Shown: positions 37,362 through 44,966 of the stretch, one piece after another
Layout of the letters: the number at the start of each line of letters is the position of its first letter
Position numbering within the stretch: the stretch's first letter is position 1
From: Paenibacillus camelliae
Lineage (GTDB): Bacteria > Bacillota > Bacilli > Paenibacillales > Paenibacillaceae
Assembly (NCBI RefSeq): GCF_023715345.1
Contig: NZ_JAMBNY010000001.1
Span: 372,001 to 436,000 of the forward strand
Length of the DNA stretch: 64,000 bases
Reading direction: 5' to 3'
Notes under the pieces: generated by a model
Databases searched by the model: none
Seen by the model: the letters and a program-made list of their open reading frames with translations, nothing else
What the model was told of the DNA's origin: nothing
Made by a program: the position numbers and the translations under genes

Positions 37362-38134
37362 TAGCTCGCCTCCTTCCGAGGTCGCCAGCGTATGCAAAGC
37401 CTCTCCAGCAGCGTAACAAGCCAGAACAATAATAAGCTCGTCATCACGATCAGGAGCACGGTAGCGAATACGCGTTCCGGCATGTAGCCACGAGAAGACA
37501 AGATCATAAACCCTCCTAGTCCAACCTTAGGAGACAGCCATTCTGCTACAACTGCACTTAATACACTATAAGATGCGGCTATTTTTAAGCCGCTGAATAC
37601 ATTGCTTAGCGCGCTTGGCAGCTCCAGATGAATGAAGGTTTGCCATTTGTTGCTCCCGATCATCCGCATATAGTTATTCAAACTATAATCAATCTGCGCA
37701 AGCCCGCCCAGCATAGCGATACAGATTGGGAAAAAGCAAACAAGCACGATCAGCAGCACCTTTGGCAGCATTCCGAAGCCTAGCAGCATCGTTAATATTG
37801 GCGCAATGACGATAACGGGAATATTTTGCGACAATATGAGTACAGGGTACATGGCACGTCTTATAATCGGAATAAAGTGCAATAGCATAGCAAGTGCAAT
37901 ACCGCTTAGCGCACCGCCAACAAAGCCTAGCAGCGTGAGCTGCATCGTAGCCAGCCAATGCTCCATCAGTCTTGACCAGCTGTTGATCATCTCTTGACCT
38001 ACGCCTATGGGAGACGGAATTAACCAGCTATATACCAGCTCATAGCGAACGATAAGCTCCCATACGATGAATATGAGAAGCAGCATTAGCGCTGGCGGCC
38101 ATATGCTGCTCCATAGACGCTTTCTACTGTCCAT
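37361..38134 (-). CDS. thiX: Thiamine-precursor ABC transporter permease
   Basis: A 257-residue inner-membrane permease with about six transmembrane helices and an EAA-like loop (MRMIGSNKWQTFIHLELPSAL) before the fifth helix. The ATG at 38134 overlaps the end of the thiamine-binding gene by 11 bases and has GGAG ten bases upstream; the longer frame adds 12 residues that fit poorly. It pairs with the adjacent ATPase and the lipoprotein ThiY. Confidence 0.89.
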   Translation of the reverse strand: MDSRKRLWSSIWPPALMLLLIFIVWELIVRYELVYSWLIPSPIGVGQEMINSWSRLMEHWLATMQLTLLGFVGGALSGIALAMLLHFIPIIRRAMYPVLILSQNIPVIVIAPILTMLLGFGMLPKVLLIVLVCFFPICIAMLGGLAQIDYSLNNYMRMIGSNKWQTFIHLELPSALSNVFSGLKIAASYSVLSAVVAEWLSPKVGLGGFMILSSRGYMPERVFATVLLIVMTSLLLFWLVTLLERLCIRWRPRKEAS

Positions 38135-38423
38135 CCGGGTATTTCTCCAGCAGCTTATCCATCGATGCACCTTGTGGGTTGTAGGAAATTTTGATTTGAG
38201 ATAATGCTCCTGGACATCCTGCCTCAGTCATCGCTTCATGCATTCGTTGAACGATGCGCAGCAGCTCATCCAGATTGCCTTCCATTGTTGTTTCCAGCGG
38301 AGCTACACGATACGGTACCCCTGATTCCTTAATGATCGCGATTGCTTGATCAACATAAGGTATGACACTTTCCCCGTTATTCGTTTTTGGTATCATTTGA
38401 ATGCTCAATAATGCATTAGCCAC
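38124..38423 (-). CDS. MTH1187/YkoF-type thiamine-binding protein
   Basis: A 99-residue cytosolic protein of the thiamine-binding (PF01910-type) family. It starts ALLSIQMIPKT, has the central VAPLETTMEGNLDELLRIVQRMHEA motif, and ends in a strand ALSQIKISYNP. Such proteins form ferredoxin-like tetramers that bind thiamine-like ligands. It is encoded between the lipoprotein and permease genes of the thi operon and may hold or signal the imported pyrimidine. The start is a GTG with GAGGAG about ten bases upstream. Confidence 0.85.
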   Translation of the reverse strand: MANALLSIQMIPKTNNGESVIPYVDQAIAIIKESGVPYRVAPLETTMEGNLDELLRIVQRMHEAMTEAGCPGALSQIKISYNPQGASMDKLLEKYPDGQ

Positions 38424-38482
38424 TTAGCCTTCACTCCTCTTTTTAGTTTACTTATTAACAATTCGCCTTTGGCGTGTTTCAC

Positions 38483-39511
38483 TTATTCTGGTAAAAACTC
38501 ATTAGTAAATGCCGCTTCAGCTTCAAGCTCACCCTCTAGCAAGCCATTGCTGTACATCCAGTCAGCATACCCTTGCCATACGGACAGCTTCTGCTCACCC
38601 CAGCGTGGTGCATCATCCTGATAGCGTGGGCTTAGCCATTGCTGACTTGCTTTAACAAGCTCTGCATTAAGATCTGGTTCTGCTGCAATCAATACATCTG
38701 CCGCCTCCTCTGGGTGCTCGATGCTGTACTGATATCCCTTTGCTACTGCTGCGACAAAGCTACGAACGAGCTCAGGGTCTTCCTTAATCATCGCTTCACC
38801 CGTTACAAGCACTGGCGTATAGTAATCTAAATTTTCATTATAATCCTTCATATAGATCATATTAAGATCTACCCCTCGCAGCTCTGCTTCAATCCCTGTC
38901 CAAGCGTAGAAGATCCAAGCAAAATCTATATCTCGCTCAACCGCTGCAAAGAAATCACTATTGCCCATATTCACAATATCCATTTTGCTATAATCAGCAT
39001 CTGCTGCAAGCATTAAGGACTCGATTGTGGCTTGCTCAATCGGAGAGCCCCATCCGCCATAGCGCATCCCTTCAAATTCCTTCGGTGTTACAATGCCTTT
39101 ATCCTTAGGCGATGCAAAGCCTGAGGTGTTATGCTGAATAATGGCCGCAAGCGACACAACTGGTAAACCAGCGATGCGTGATAGCGTCACATTTTCCTGA
39201 TAGCTTACACCAAACTCTACATTTCCCGCTGCAACATGTGCGTCTGCTCCACCATCTGCTGGAGCAATAATTTCCACCTCTAAGCCCTGCTCTGCAAAGT
39301 ATCCTAGGTCACGAGCTGCATACAGTCCGGTATGGTTTGTATTTGGCGTATAATCCAGCATAAGCTGTACCTTGCGCAGCTTTTCCTCTGAGGCTGCTTC
39401 ATTCCCCTTTGCTGCATTCTCCGCATTTCCTGCATTCCCCGTATTACCGCATGCTGTAAGCATCGCTAGCAGCACAACCATAACGAGCCATTTAGTGCTT
39501 TGAATTTTCAT
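38483..39511 (-). CDS. thiY: Thiamine-precursor binding lipoprotein ThiY
   Basis: A 342-residue NMT1/THI5-like solute-binding lipoprotein. The signal peptide ends in LLAMLTACGNTG. The mature part has LMLDYTPNTNHTGLYAARDLGYF and APADGGADAHVAAGNVEFGVSYQEN, the family marks. Relatives bind N-formyl-aminopyrimidine or similar pyrimidines that feed thiamine synthesis after import and deformylation. The ATG at 39511 has GGAGAG upstream. It is the first gene after a long TPP-riboswitch leader. Confidence 0.92.
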   Translation of the reverse strand: MKIQSTKWLVMVVLLAMLTACGNTGNAGNAENAAKGNEAASEEKLRKVQLMLDYTPNTNHTGLYAARDLGYFAEQGLEVEIIAPADGGADAHVAAGNVEFGVSYQENVTLSRIAGLPVVSLAAIIQHNTSGFASPKDKGIVTPKEFEGMRYGGWGSPIEQATIESLMLAADADYSKMDIVNMGNSDFFAAVERDIDFAWIFYAWTGIEAELRGVDLNMIYMKDYNENLDYYTPVLVTGEAMIKEDPELVRSFVAAVAKGYQYSIEHPEEAADVLIAAEPDLNAELVKASQQWLSPRYQDDAPRWGEQKLSVWQGYADWMYSNGLLEGELEAEAAFTNEFLPE

Positions 39512-39584
39512 AGCTTTTCTCTCCATCTCTTTTTCTTTTTCTTTTTAGATTGACCATTTTGACACGCTGATCATCATAGGTATT

Positions 39585-39617
39585 AAAAAGACACCCTTCG
39601 CGTAGAGGAAGGATGCC
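39585..39617 (-). terminator. Second terminator in the thi leader
   Basis: On the minus strand GGCATCCTTC pairs with GAAGGGTGTC over ten positions (two G-U) and five T follow. It lies 115 bases after the riboswitch terminator and 74 bases before thiY. Confidence 0.75.
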
Positions 39618-39731
39618 TTGCAGCAACGTCATTACCCTGCTATGAAACAGCTTGCCCGCTGTTCAAACGTTCATACAGGTTAATTGATCGTTTTCGATGC
39701 CCGAATATGTATCTGCTCTGCTGCAGAGCAC

Positions 39732-39762
39732 AAAAAAACCGGGCATAGAAACGTGGCCGGTT
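39732..39762 (-). terminator. Riboswitch expression-platform terminator
   Basis: On the minus strand AACCGG pairs with CCGGTT and is followed by seven T. It directly follows the TPP aptamer, as expected for transcriptional control. Confidence 0.85.
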
Positions 39763-39772
39763 AATGTTATGG

Positions 39773-39866
39773 CACATTTCCTACGCTGGAATTATCCAGA
39801 TCAGGTACGGTCGAGAACAGAACAGTTCTCCTCTCAGCCAAGTTCATCTTAGCTCCCGAAGTGTCG
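39773..39866 (-). ncRNA. TPP riboswitch (THI element)
   Basis: The minus strand shows the conserved TPP aptamer blocks in order: CTTCGGGAGCTAAG, GGCTGAGAGGAG, then ACCTGATCTGGATAATTCC and AGCGTAGGAAATGTG. The CUGAGA and ACCUGAUCUGGNUAAU-CCAGCGUAGG signatures are diagnostic. It should stop transcription of thiY-thiamine-binding-thiX-thiZ when thiamine pyrophosphate is plentiful. Confidence 0.95.
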
Positions 39867-39891
39867 TATTCAATTGGTTAATCTATTGTTT

Positions 39892-39900
39892 ATTATAGCA
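39892..39900 (-). promoter_or_regulatory. Extended -10 promoter of the thi operon
   Basis: On the minus strand TGCTATAAT is a consensus extended -10 about 25 bases before the riboswitch. No clear -35 is seen. Confidence 0.6.
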
Positions 39901-40072
39901 AACGGTTATTCATTTGGATAGCCCTGCTCATGATGAACACGTCTAGGCATTGTAAGCTGCGTCTAAACATAGGGGTATACAGGCACATTCATTCCACGTG
40001 TCTAGCACTTTTCTTATGGTTGACTAATAGACTATACAAGACTATACAAGACTTTGATAAAGGGTGATGTTG

Positions 40073-41146
40073 TTGATTACGATTAGTTTATGTATGATCG
40101 TGAAAAATGAAGAAGATGTGATTGCTCGCTGTCTCAATAGCGTGAAGGAGGCTATTGACGAGATCATCATTGTGGATACAGGCTCAACAGATCGGACGAA
40201 AGAGATTGCTGCCTCGCTTGGTGCAAAAGTGTACGACTTTGAATGGATTAATCATTTTGCAGCTGCTCGTAATTTCAGCTTTCAGCAAGCAACCAGTGAC
40301 TATATCATGTGGCTTGATGCGGATGATGTACTGATGCCAGAGGATCTTGCCCGCTTACTTGAGCTGAAGCAGCGCGAGCCTTTTAACTACGATACCGTTA
40401 CGATGAAGTACAATCTTGCCTTTGATGAGAATGGCAAACCTACCTACAGCTATCGCCGCAATCGCCTCGTTAAACGCTCCATGAATTTTGAGTGGATTGG
40501 TCCAGTACATGAATATTTATCTGTATACGGCTCCAGCTTCCACTCAGAGATTGCTGTAACGCACCGGAAGGAACGTCATGCGTCCAATCGTAATCTCGAT
40601 ATTTACTTAGCTCGATTGGAGCAAGGAGAAGAATTTACGCCACGTGATCAATTTTACTTTGCAAATGAGCTGCGCGACCATGCCCGTTACGAAGAAGCCA
40701 TTCAATGGTACGATCTGTTTCTTGAAGGAAAAAAGGGCTGGGTCGAGGATAATATTGCAGCCTGCTCTCGCAAAGCGCACTGCTATGCCCAATTAAAACA
40801 GAGGGAGCTTGCCATTCGTAGCCTACTGCAGACGCTTGAATACACGCCACCTCGTCCTGATTTTTGCTATCAGCTTGGCAGCTTGTTTTTACACGAAAAA
40901 CGGTATCCTGAAGCCACTTATTGGTATACCCAAGCACTTTCAACATCAAAGTATATGACAGATATGAGCTTTCATAATCCTGCTACAGCGACATGGCTGC
41001 CTCATTTGCAGCTGACAGTCTGCTATGATCGAATGGGAAATATCGAGCAAGCCGTCGAACACCACAAACAGGCAAAAGCATTAAACCCGAATCATCCGAG
41101 CATTGTCTATAACGACAACTACTACAAGAAGAAAGGCGTTCTGTAA
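40073..41146 (+). CDS. Glycosyltransferase family 2 with TPR repeats
   Basis: A 357-residue cytosolic protein. The GT2 (GT-A fold) domain starts SLCMIVKNEEDVIARCLNSV, has EIIIVDTGSTDRTKEIA and the metal-binding DxD-type MWLDADDVL near residue 86, and the late WIGPVHEYL. The C-terminal half has TPR-like helix pairs (YEEAIQWYDLFLEG; QAVEHHKQAKALNPNHP). This combination is typical of SunS-like or TPR-GT2 proteins that glycosylate peptides, proteins or wall polymers; the acceptor is unknown. A TTG at 40073 is preferred because it gives MITISLCMIVKNEE and AAAGGGTGAT lies before it. It stands alone between the thi leader and a strong terminator. Confidence 0.86.
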   Translation: MITISLCMIVKNEEDVIARCLNSVKEAIDEIIIVDTGSTDRTKEIAASLGAKVYDFEWINHFAAARNFSFQQATSDYIMWLDADDVLMPEDLARLLELKQREPFNYDTVTMKYNLAFDENGKPTYSYRRNRLVKRSMNFEWIGPVHEYLSVYGSSFHSEIAVTHRKERHASNRNLDIYLARLEQGEEFTPRDQFYFANELRDHARYEEAIQWYDLFLEGKKGWVEDNIAACSRKAHCYAQLKQRELAIRSLLQTLEYTPPRPDFCYQLGSLFLHEKRYPEATYWYTQALSTSKYMTDMSFHNPATATWLPHLQLTVCYDRMGNIEQAVEHHKQAKALNPNHPSIVYNDNYYKKKGVL

Positions 41147-41175
41147 CTGCTTCTTCAAGTGTACGCCTATTGCCG

Positions 41176-41207
41176 CAAAAACGGCTGCAAGATGCAGCCG
41201 TTTTTTT
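41176..41207 (+). terminator. Terminator after the glycosyltransferase gene
   Basis: AAAAACGGCTGCA pairs with TGCAGCCGTTTTT around a three-base loop and continues in a T-run on the plus strand. A classic intrinsic terminator. Confidence 0.92.
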
Positions 41208-41409
41208 GTCGTGACCTTGTCACTATGAAATGCACTATTAATAATATTCAGCAAGGAACAGGAAGCTCGAAAACATCGAAAATTGTACACATAATAATCG
41301 ATCCATGGGCTATTCGCTTGCCAAGTTAAGTTTCTTCGTTCGCCTTCGCTGCTCAAAGGAGCTGCTTAGCTTTATGAGCTGGAGCAGTACACCATACAGC
41401 ACAGCATCG

Positions 41410-42336
41410 TTAATTGTTTATGGTCACATAGCGCTCTCCGACAATTTCCTTCACTTGATAATGCCCCTCAGAAAGCTCCTTTTCGATGAATGCATCAATT
41501 TCCGATTGTTCAACATCGTACATCACTTCAATCTCTTTTGAGAATAAAAGCTTTTCTTTTTCTAGTAAGCTTGATAGAGAAGGCTGTTGTTTCGGCTGCA
41601 GTTCTTCCACATCGAGAATCTGCTTTAATCCGTCTACATAATACTCAAACGGTCGACCACCACCAATTTTTACACCTTTGTTTTCCTCATTGATCATAAC
41701 AATGGTAGGGAATCCTCTAACACCTAATCGTCCTGCTAGAGTGAAGTCCTCATTCAATAATTGTTGTCCGATAGGTTGTTCCGCTTCATTTACAATCGCC
41801 TCACCATCAAGCCCAACCTTATTTACAATATCGATCAATATAGACTGATCTGAAATATTTTGGTTAAATGCGAATAGTTGTTCTCTTGTGCGACGCAGGA
41901 ACTCATACGCTAACGCATCACTATATTTACTTTGAATGACCTTAAACACGCGGGATGGCGGGTAAGATGATTGAACAGGGTTGTCGATCATCAGTGAGCC
42001 GTCAATAGGCATACGAGAATATTGTCCTACTTCCCTCCAGTGACCGGCCACATCTGCTGGCTTGTAGATTCCATTGGCAGGATCAATTGGTCCATCGCCC
42101 CATTTTTCTAGCAGTCCACCCATAACGGCATGGAAGTTAAAATAATGTCCATACTGCTCCTTAAACTTTTTCAGTACAGGTTCAATCGCCCAGCAATGTG
42201 AGCAGATCGGATCGGTTACATAATATACATCAATGGATTTTTTCGGTTGATTGAAATCAACAATCTCCATTTTTTCCTCTTCTGCTACTCCACAAACACC
42301 TGTCGCTAGATCACACATCATTTGATTGTTGCTCAT
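41410..42336 (-). CDS. SpxH/DsbA-like thioredoxin-fold protein
   Basis: A 308-residue protein of the DsbA/FrnE-like group. An N-terminal MMCDLATGVCG pair of cysteines precedes the thioredoxin fold, which carries a CxxC site at Cys45-Cys48 in DPICSHCWAIEPVLKKF. The cis-Pro region is RGFPTIVMI. The helical insertion and an added C-terminal acidic region match the group annotated as ClpXP adaptor SpxH (YjbH), which presents the redox regulator Spx for proteolysis. A plain oxidoreductase role cannot be excluded, hence no symbol. It is divergent from a TetR-type regulator with a 144-base shared control region. Ribosome site AAGAGGAA precedes the start. Confidence 0.8.
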   Translation of the reverse strand: MSNNQMMCDLATGVCGVAEEEKMEIVDFNQPKKSIDVYYVTDPICSHCWAIEPVLKKFKEQYGHYFNFHAVMGGLLEKWGDGPIDPANGIYKPADVAGHWREVGQYSRMPIDGSLMIDNPVQSSYPPSRVFKVIQSKYSDALAYEFLRRTREQLFAFNQNISDQSILIDIVNKVGLDGEAIVNEAEQPIGQQLLNEDFTLAGRLGVRGFPTIVMINEENKGVKIGGGRPFEYYVDGLKQILDVEELQPKQQPSLSSLLEKEKLLFSKEIEVMYDVEQSEIDAFIEKELSEGHYQVKEIVGERYVTINN

Positions 42337-42395
42337 AATCCATTCCTCTTTTCGTCCGTTGATTTGCTTTACAATCGTAGTTTAAGCCATAATAG

Positions 42396-42413
42396 TATTG
42401 ATAAACACCAATA
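42396..42413. promoter_or_regulatory. Possible operator in the divergent SpxH-like/TetR region
   Basis: TATTG (42396-42400) and CAATA (42409-42413) form a short inverted repeat in the region between the two divergent genes. Arms of five bases are weak evidence. Confidence 0.25.
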
Positions 42414-42480
42414 TTTCTCTGAATCTGTTGCTTTTACAACACATCTAAGTATTTGTCTAAAAAGTAGGAGGGATCATAGA

Positions 42481-43050
42481 ATGACGCCAACGAAAACCGA
42501 TCCTCGCGTACTGCGGACTCGTAAATTAATTATGGATTCTTTCATCGAGCTTTCTGGGAAGAAGGAATTTAAAGATATTACGATCAAGGATATTACGTCA
42601 GAAGCGATGATTAATCGCGCAACTTTTTATTATCATTTTGAGGATATCTACGACTTACTAGAGAAGGTATTATCTGAGGTTTTATTAGTCAATTTGAATT
42701 ATGAACTCTATCAGAATGACGAGCTATCAGAAGAAACGTTCATAAGTCTCTTTAACGCTATAACGAATTTTCAAAAATCATTGTCCAATCGCTGCCATCG
42801 AGGCTATGAGGACACCATTGCCCGTATTATTAGGGAGCAGCTCGAAATTATATTTTATAAAATGCTAAGGAAACAAAATCATATTGAAGAGGATGACACA
42901 CTTAAAATTACTGCGGCCATTTTAAGCTGGGGAATGTACGGAGCCTCTGTAGAATGGAGACGCCAAAGTGAGCAGCGTTCTCCGGAGCAATTTATTAAGT
43001 CTGCTATTCCTTTTATCCTTTCCGGAATTAATGCTGGTTCTGAGAGCTAG
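42481..43050 (+). CDS. TetR/AcrR family transcriptional regulator
   Basis: A 189-residue regulator. The N-terminal helix-turn-helix (DPRVLRTRKLIMDSFIELS then FKDITIKDITSEAMINRATFYYHFEDIYDLLEKV) is typical of the DhaS/YxbF-like TetR subgroup. The C-terminal ligand domain ends in SWGMYGASVEWRRQ, a pattern of the TetR_C subgroup with TEDD-like tails. The ATG at 42481 has AGGAGG nine bases upstream; the longer frame from 42322 overlaps the divergent gene and its control region. It probably controls the neighbouring SpxH-like gene and itself; the effector is unknown. Confidence 0.9.
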   Translation: MTPTKTDPRVLRTRKLIMDSFIELSGKKEFKDITIKDITSEAMINRATFYYHFEDIYDLLEKVLSEVLLVNLNYELYQNDELSEETFISLFNAITNFQKSLSNRCHRGYEDTIARIIREQLEIIFYKMLRKQNHIEEDDTLKITAAILSWGMYGASVEWRRQSEQRSPEQFIKSAIPFILSGINAGSES

Positions 43051-43074
43051 CCATTGTGCCAATGTATAAATGGG

Positions 43075-43129
43075 TACCCACAGTCTTCTTGGATACTTTG
43101 AAAATAGTGTTTAGGCTGTGGGTATTTTT
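43075..43129 (+). terminator. Terminator after the TetR gene
   Basis: TACCCACAG (43075-43083) pairs with CTGTGGGTA (43116-43124) and five T follow on the plus strand. The loop of 32 bases is long. Confidence 0.7.
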
Positions 43130-43189
43130 GTGCTCTCACTATTACAGATAATTCAGCGCTGGTATAGATGATTTAGTGCTGAACAACCG

Positions 43190-43543
43190 TTAGCTTGGCG
43201 CAGCGGCAGCATCGATATCCAGCAGATCGCTAAAGCTAATCCATAGCTCCTCGTCTCCACCCTCACTAACGACCTTTACTCGTTTCAATTGGGTATCGAT
43301 TTTTGTGATCATGCCTGTGATGACGGTATCCATATAAGGATGAAATACCGTTATCGCTACTTCTAAGTTTTTATATAAAGCTTCGAACATTCGATAAGAA
43401 AGCTCCTCAAATCTTTGTTCGTCCAGAACAGGTCGTTGCTTTTTATTCAACGCTAGTTGATAATTAACGATCGCCTCCTTATGCTCTGGCAGCATCATTC
43501 TAGACGATTCGAACAGACCGTTTCCTTGCAGCTTTTTACTCAT
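43190..43543 (-). CDS. YolD-like family protein
   Basis: A 117-residue protein of the YolD-like family, small proteins nearly always encoded next to UvrX/YqjW-type Y-family polymerases and thought to work with them in SOS mutagenesis. Seen here are the N-terminal LPEHKEAIVNYQL region and the core YKNLEVAITVFHPYMDTVITGMITKIDTQLKRVKV, typical of the family. Its ATG overlaps the polymerase stop by four bases (ATGA), so the two are translationally coupled. Expression should follow the LexA-controlled promoter at 44820-44871. Confidence 0.85.
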   Translation of the reverse strand: MSKKLQGNGLFESSRMMLPEHKEAIVNYQLALNKKQRPVLDEQRFEELSYRMFEALYKNLEVAITVFHPYMDTVITGMITKIDTQLKRVKVVSEGGDEELWISFSDLLDIDAAAAPS

Positions 43544-44784
43544 TTATAATGCCCTCCTATTTTTTCGGCCCGATCGCGTGCTTGACCTGAAGCCGTTACC
43601 GAAGAAGCCCTCATAATCGCAGTATTGCCATAGCGGGCTTTAATTTGATCTGTGACACGCTCTAAAGCAAGCTGTTCTTCATACGGATCAAACCATGCCA
43701 GCTGCACGACCTGATCACTTACCAACCCTCCAAGCGACACCCCAATGCTCCGTACCGGCATCCCATCCCAGTGCAGCTGAAACAGCTCCATCACTGTTTT
43801 GTACATCGCTGCAGCGACATAGGTTGGATCATCCAGCTTACGCTGCCTATGAAAGCCCGTTGGTCGGTCAAAATCAGCACCTCGGCAGCTAACAGAAATT
43901 ACCTTGCCCATCATTCCTTTCGCACGTGCACGCTGACACACTAGCTCGGTGAGCTCCTGCAGTGGGATCTTGATCTCCTCTAGCGTTTTGTAATCGCGTG
44001 GAAGCGTCATATGATGCCCGATCTCCTTCTGCGTATGATGTGTCGCTAAGCTTACATGAGAATCGTCGATGCCGTTAGCTATCCGCCATAGCACCTCTCC
44101 GTTTACTCCCCAGCGGCGTCTCAGTACAGCAAGCGGCGTATGTGCGAGTTCTCCGATCGTATGAACGCCCATTACTTCCAGATGCCTTGTCATGCGACTG
44201 CCAACCATAAACATCTTGCTTACGTGCAGCGGCCACAGCGTATCGGCAAGCTTGTTCTTTTTAAGCTCGAATATTCCTGATTCGTTCTTTTTAGCAAAGT
44301 GATCACAAGCCATTTTGCTCAGCACCTTATTGCTCCCTATGCCGACGCGTACACGAACCCCGGTTTCTCGCATTACACGTTGCTGTATTCTCGCAGCCAT
44401 CACCGCAGGGTCTCCGCCAAACAGGTGGATCGTGCCTGTCACATCTAAATGCTGCTCATCGATACTGTACGGCTCTACGAGATCTGTGAAGCTGCTGTAA
44501 ATCGATGTGATCTGCAGCGAAACCCGAATATATTCCTCCATGCGAGGTCTAATGACTGCTAGATCGGGACATTTGCCTAGCGCCACCCCGAGCGGTTCTG
44601 CCGTTGTCACACCAAAGCTTTTAGCGATTGGACATGCTGCCAGAATAATACCTGAACGACGCTCTGGGTCGCCTGCAACGACGAGTGGACGATGCTTTAA
44701 ATGAGGATGAGCAATCTTTTCTACCGTTGCATAAAAGGACTGGCAGTCTGCTAACATAATGATACGTTCTCGTTTCTTTTGCAT
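43540..44784 (-). CDS. Y-family DNA polymerase (UvrX/YqjW type)
   Basis: A 414-residue translesion polymerase of the DinB/UmuC superfamily. Catalytic acids are Asp13 in MLADCQSFYATVEK and Asp109/Glu110 in YSIDEQHLDVTGT. The thumb has GIGSNKVLSKMACDHFAKK, and the little-finger domain has HMTLPRDYKTLEEIK and PVRSIGVSLGGL. A DCQSFYA active site start instead of DMDAFFA places it in the UvrX/YqjW branch. The ATG at 44784 has AAGGAA eight bases upstream. A LexA box over the promoter predicts SOS induction. Confidence 0.92.
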   Translation of the reverse strand: MQKKRERIIMLADCQSFYATVEKIAHPHLKHRPLVVAGDPERRSGIILAACPIAKSFGVTTAEPLGVALGKCPDLAVIRPRMEEYIRVSLQITSIYSSFTDLVEPYSIDEQHLDVTGTIHLFGGDPAVMAARIQQRVMRETGVRVRVGIGSNKVLSKMACDHFAKKNESGIFELKKNKLADTLWPLHVSKMFMVGSRMTRHLEVMGVHTIGELAHTPLAVLRRRWGVNGEVLWRIANGIDDSHVSLATHHTQKEIGHHMTLPRDYKTLEEIKIPLQELTELVCQRARAKGMMGKVISVSCRGADFDRPTGFHRQRKLDDPTYVAAAMYKTVMELFQLHWDGMPVRSIGVSLGGLVSDQVVQLAWFDPYEEQLALERVTDQIKARYGNTAIMRASSVTASGQARDRAEKIGGHYK

Positions 44785-44819
44785 CACTACACTTCCTTTT
44801 ACATGTCAATCTTCAAAAT

Positions 44820-44871
44820 AGAACAAGTGTTCGTATATATATTATATACTCCTTTAGCCTGTCTTATGCAA
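44820..44871 (-). promoter_or_regulatory. SOS promoter with LexA box
   Basis: On the minus strand TTGCAT (44866-44871) and TATATA (44843-44848) are 17 bases apart. The sequence AGAACAAGTGTTCG (44820-44833; CGAACACTTGTTCT on the minus strand) lies just after the -10 and matches the Gram-positive LexA/DinR box (CGAAC-N4-GTTC). Confidence 0.85.
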
Positions 44872-44892
44872 AGGTAATTTGTTACAAATGAA

Positions 44893-44945
44893 AAAAAGAC
44901 CGGATGGAGCTGTAATCACTATGTGATTAACCCCCAGCCAGTCTG
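44893..44945 (-). terminator. Terminator after the unknown lipoprotein gene
   Basis: On the minus strand AGACTGG pairs with CCGGTCT, an inner TAATCAC/GTGATTA stem is present, and the outer arm is followed by seven T. Confidence 0.75.
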
Positions 44946-44966
44946 CTCATAACACGATCGAAAATA

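Noticed and set aside
39585..39730. T-box or second riboswitch in the thi leader
   Set aside because: An AGGGTAATGACG stretch loosely recalls a T-box, but the AGGGTGGNACCGCG core and specifier stem are missing, and no second TPP signature is present.
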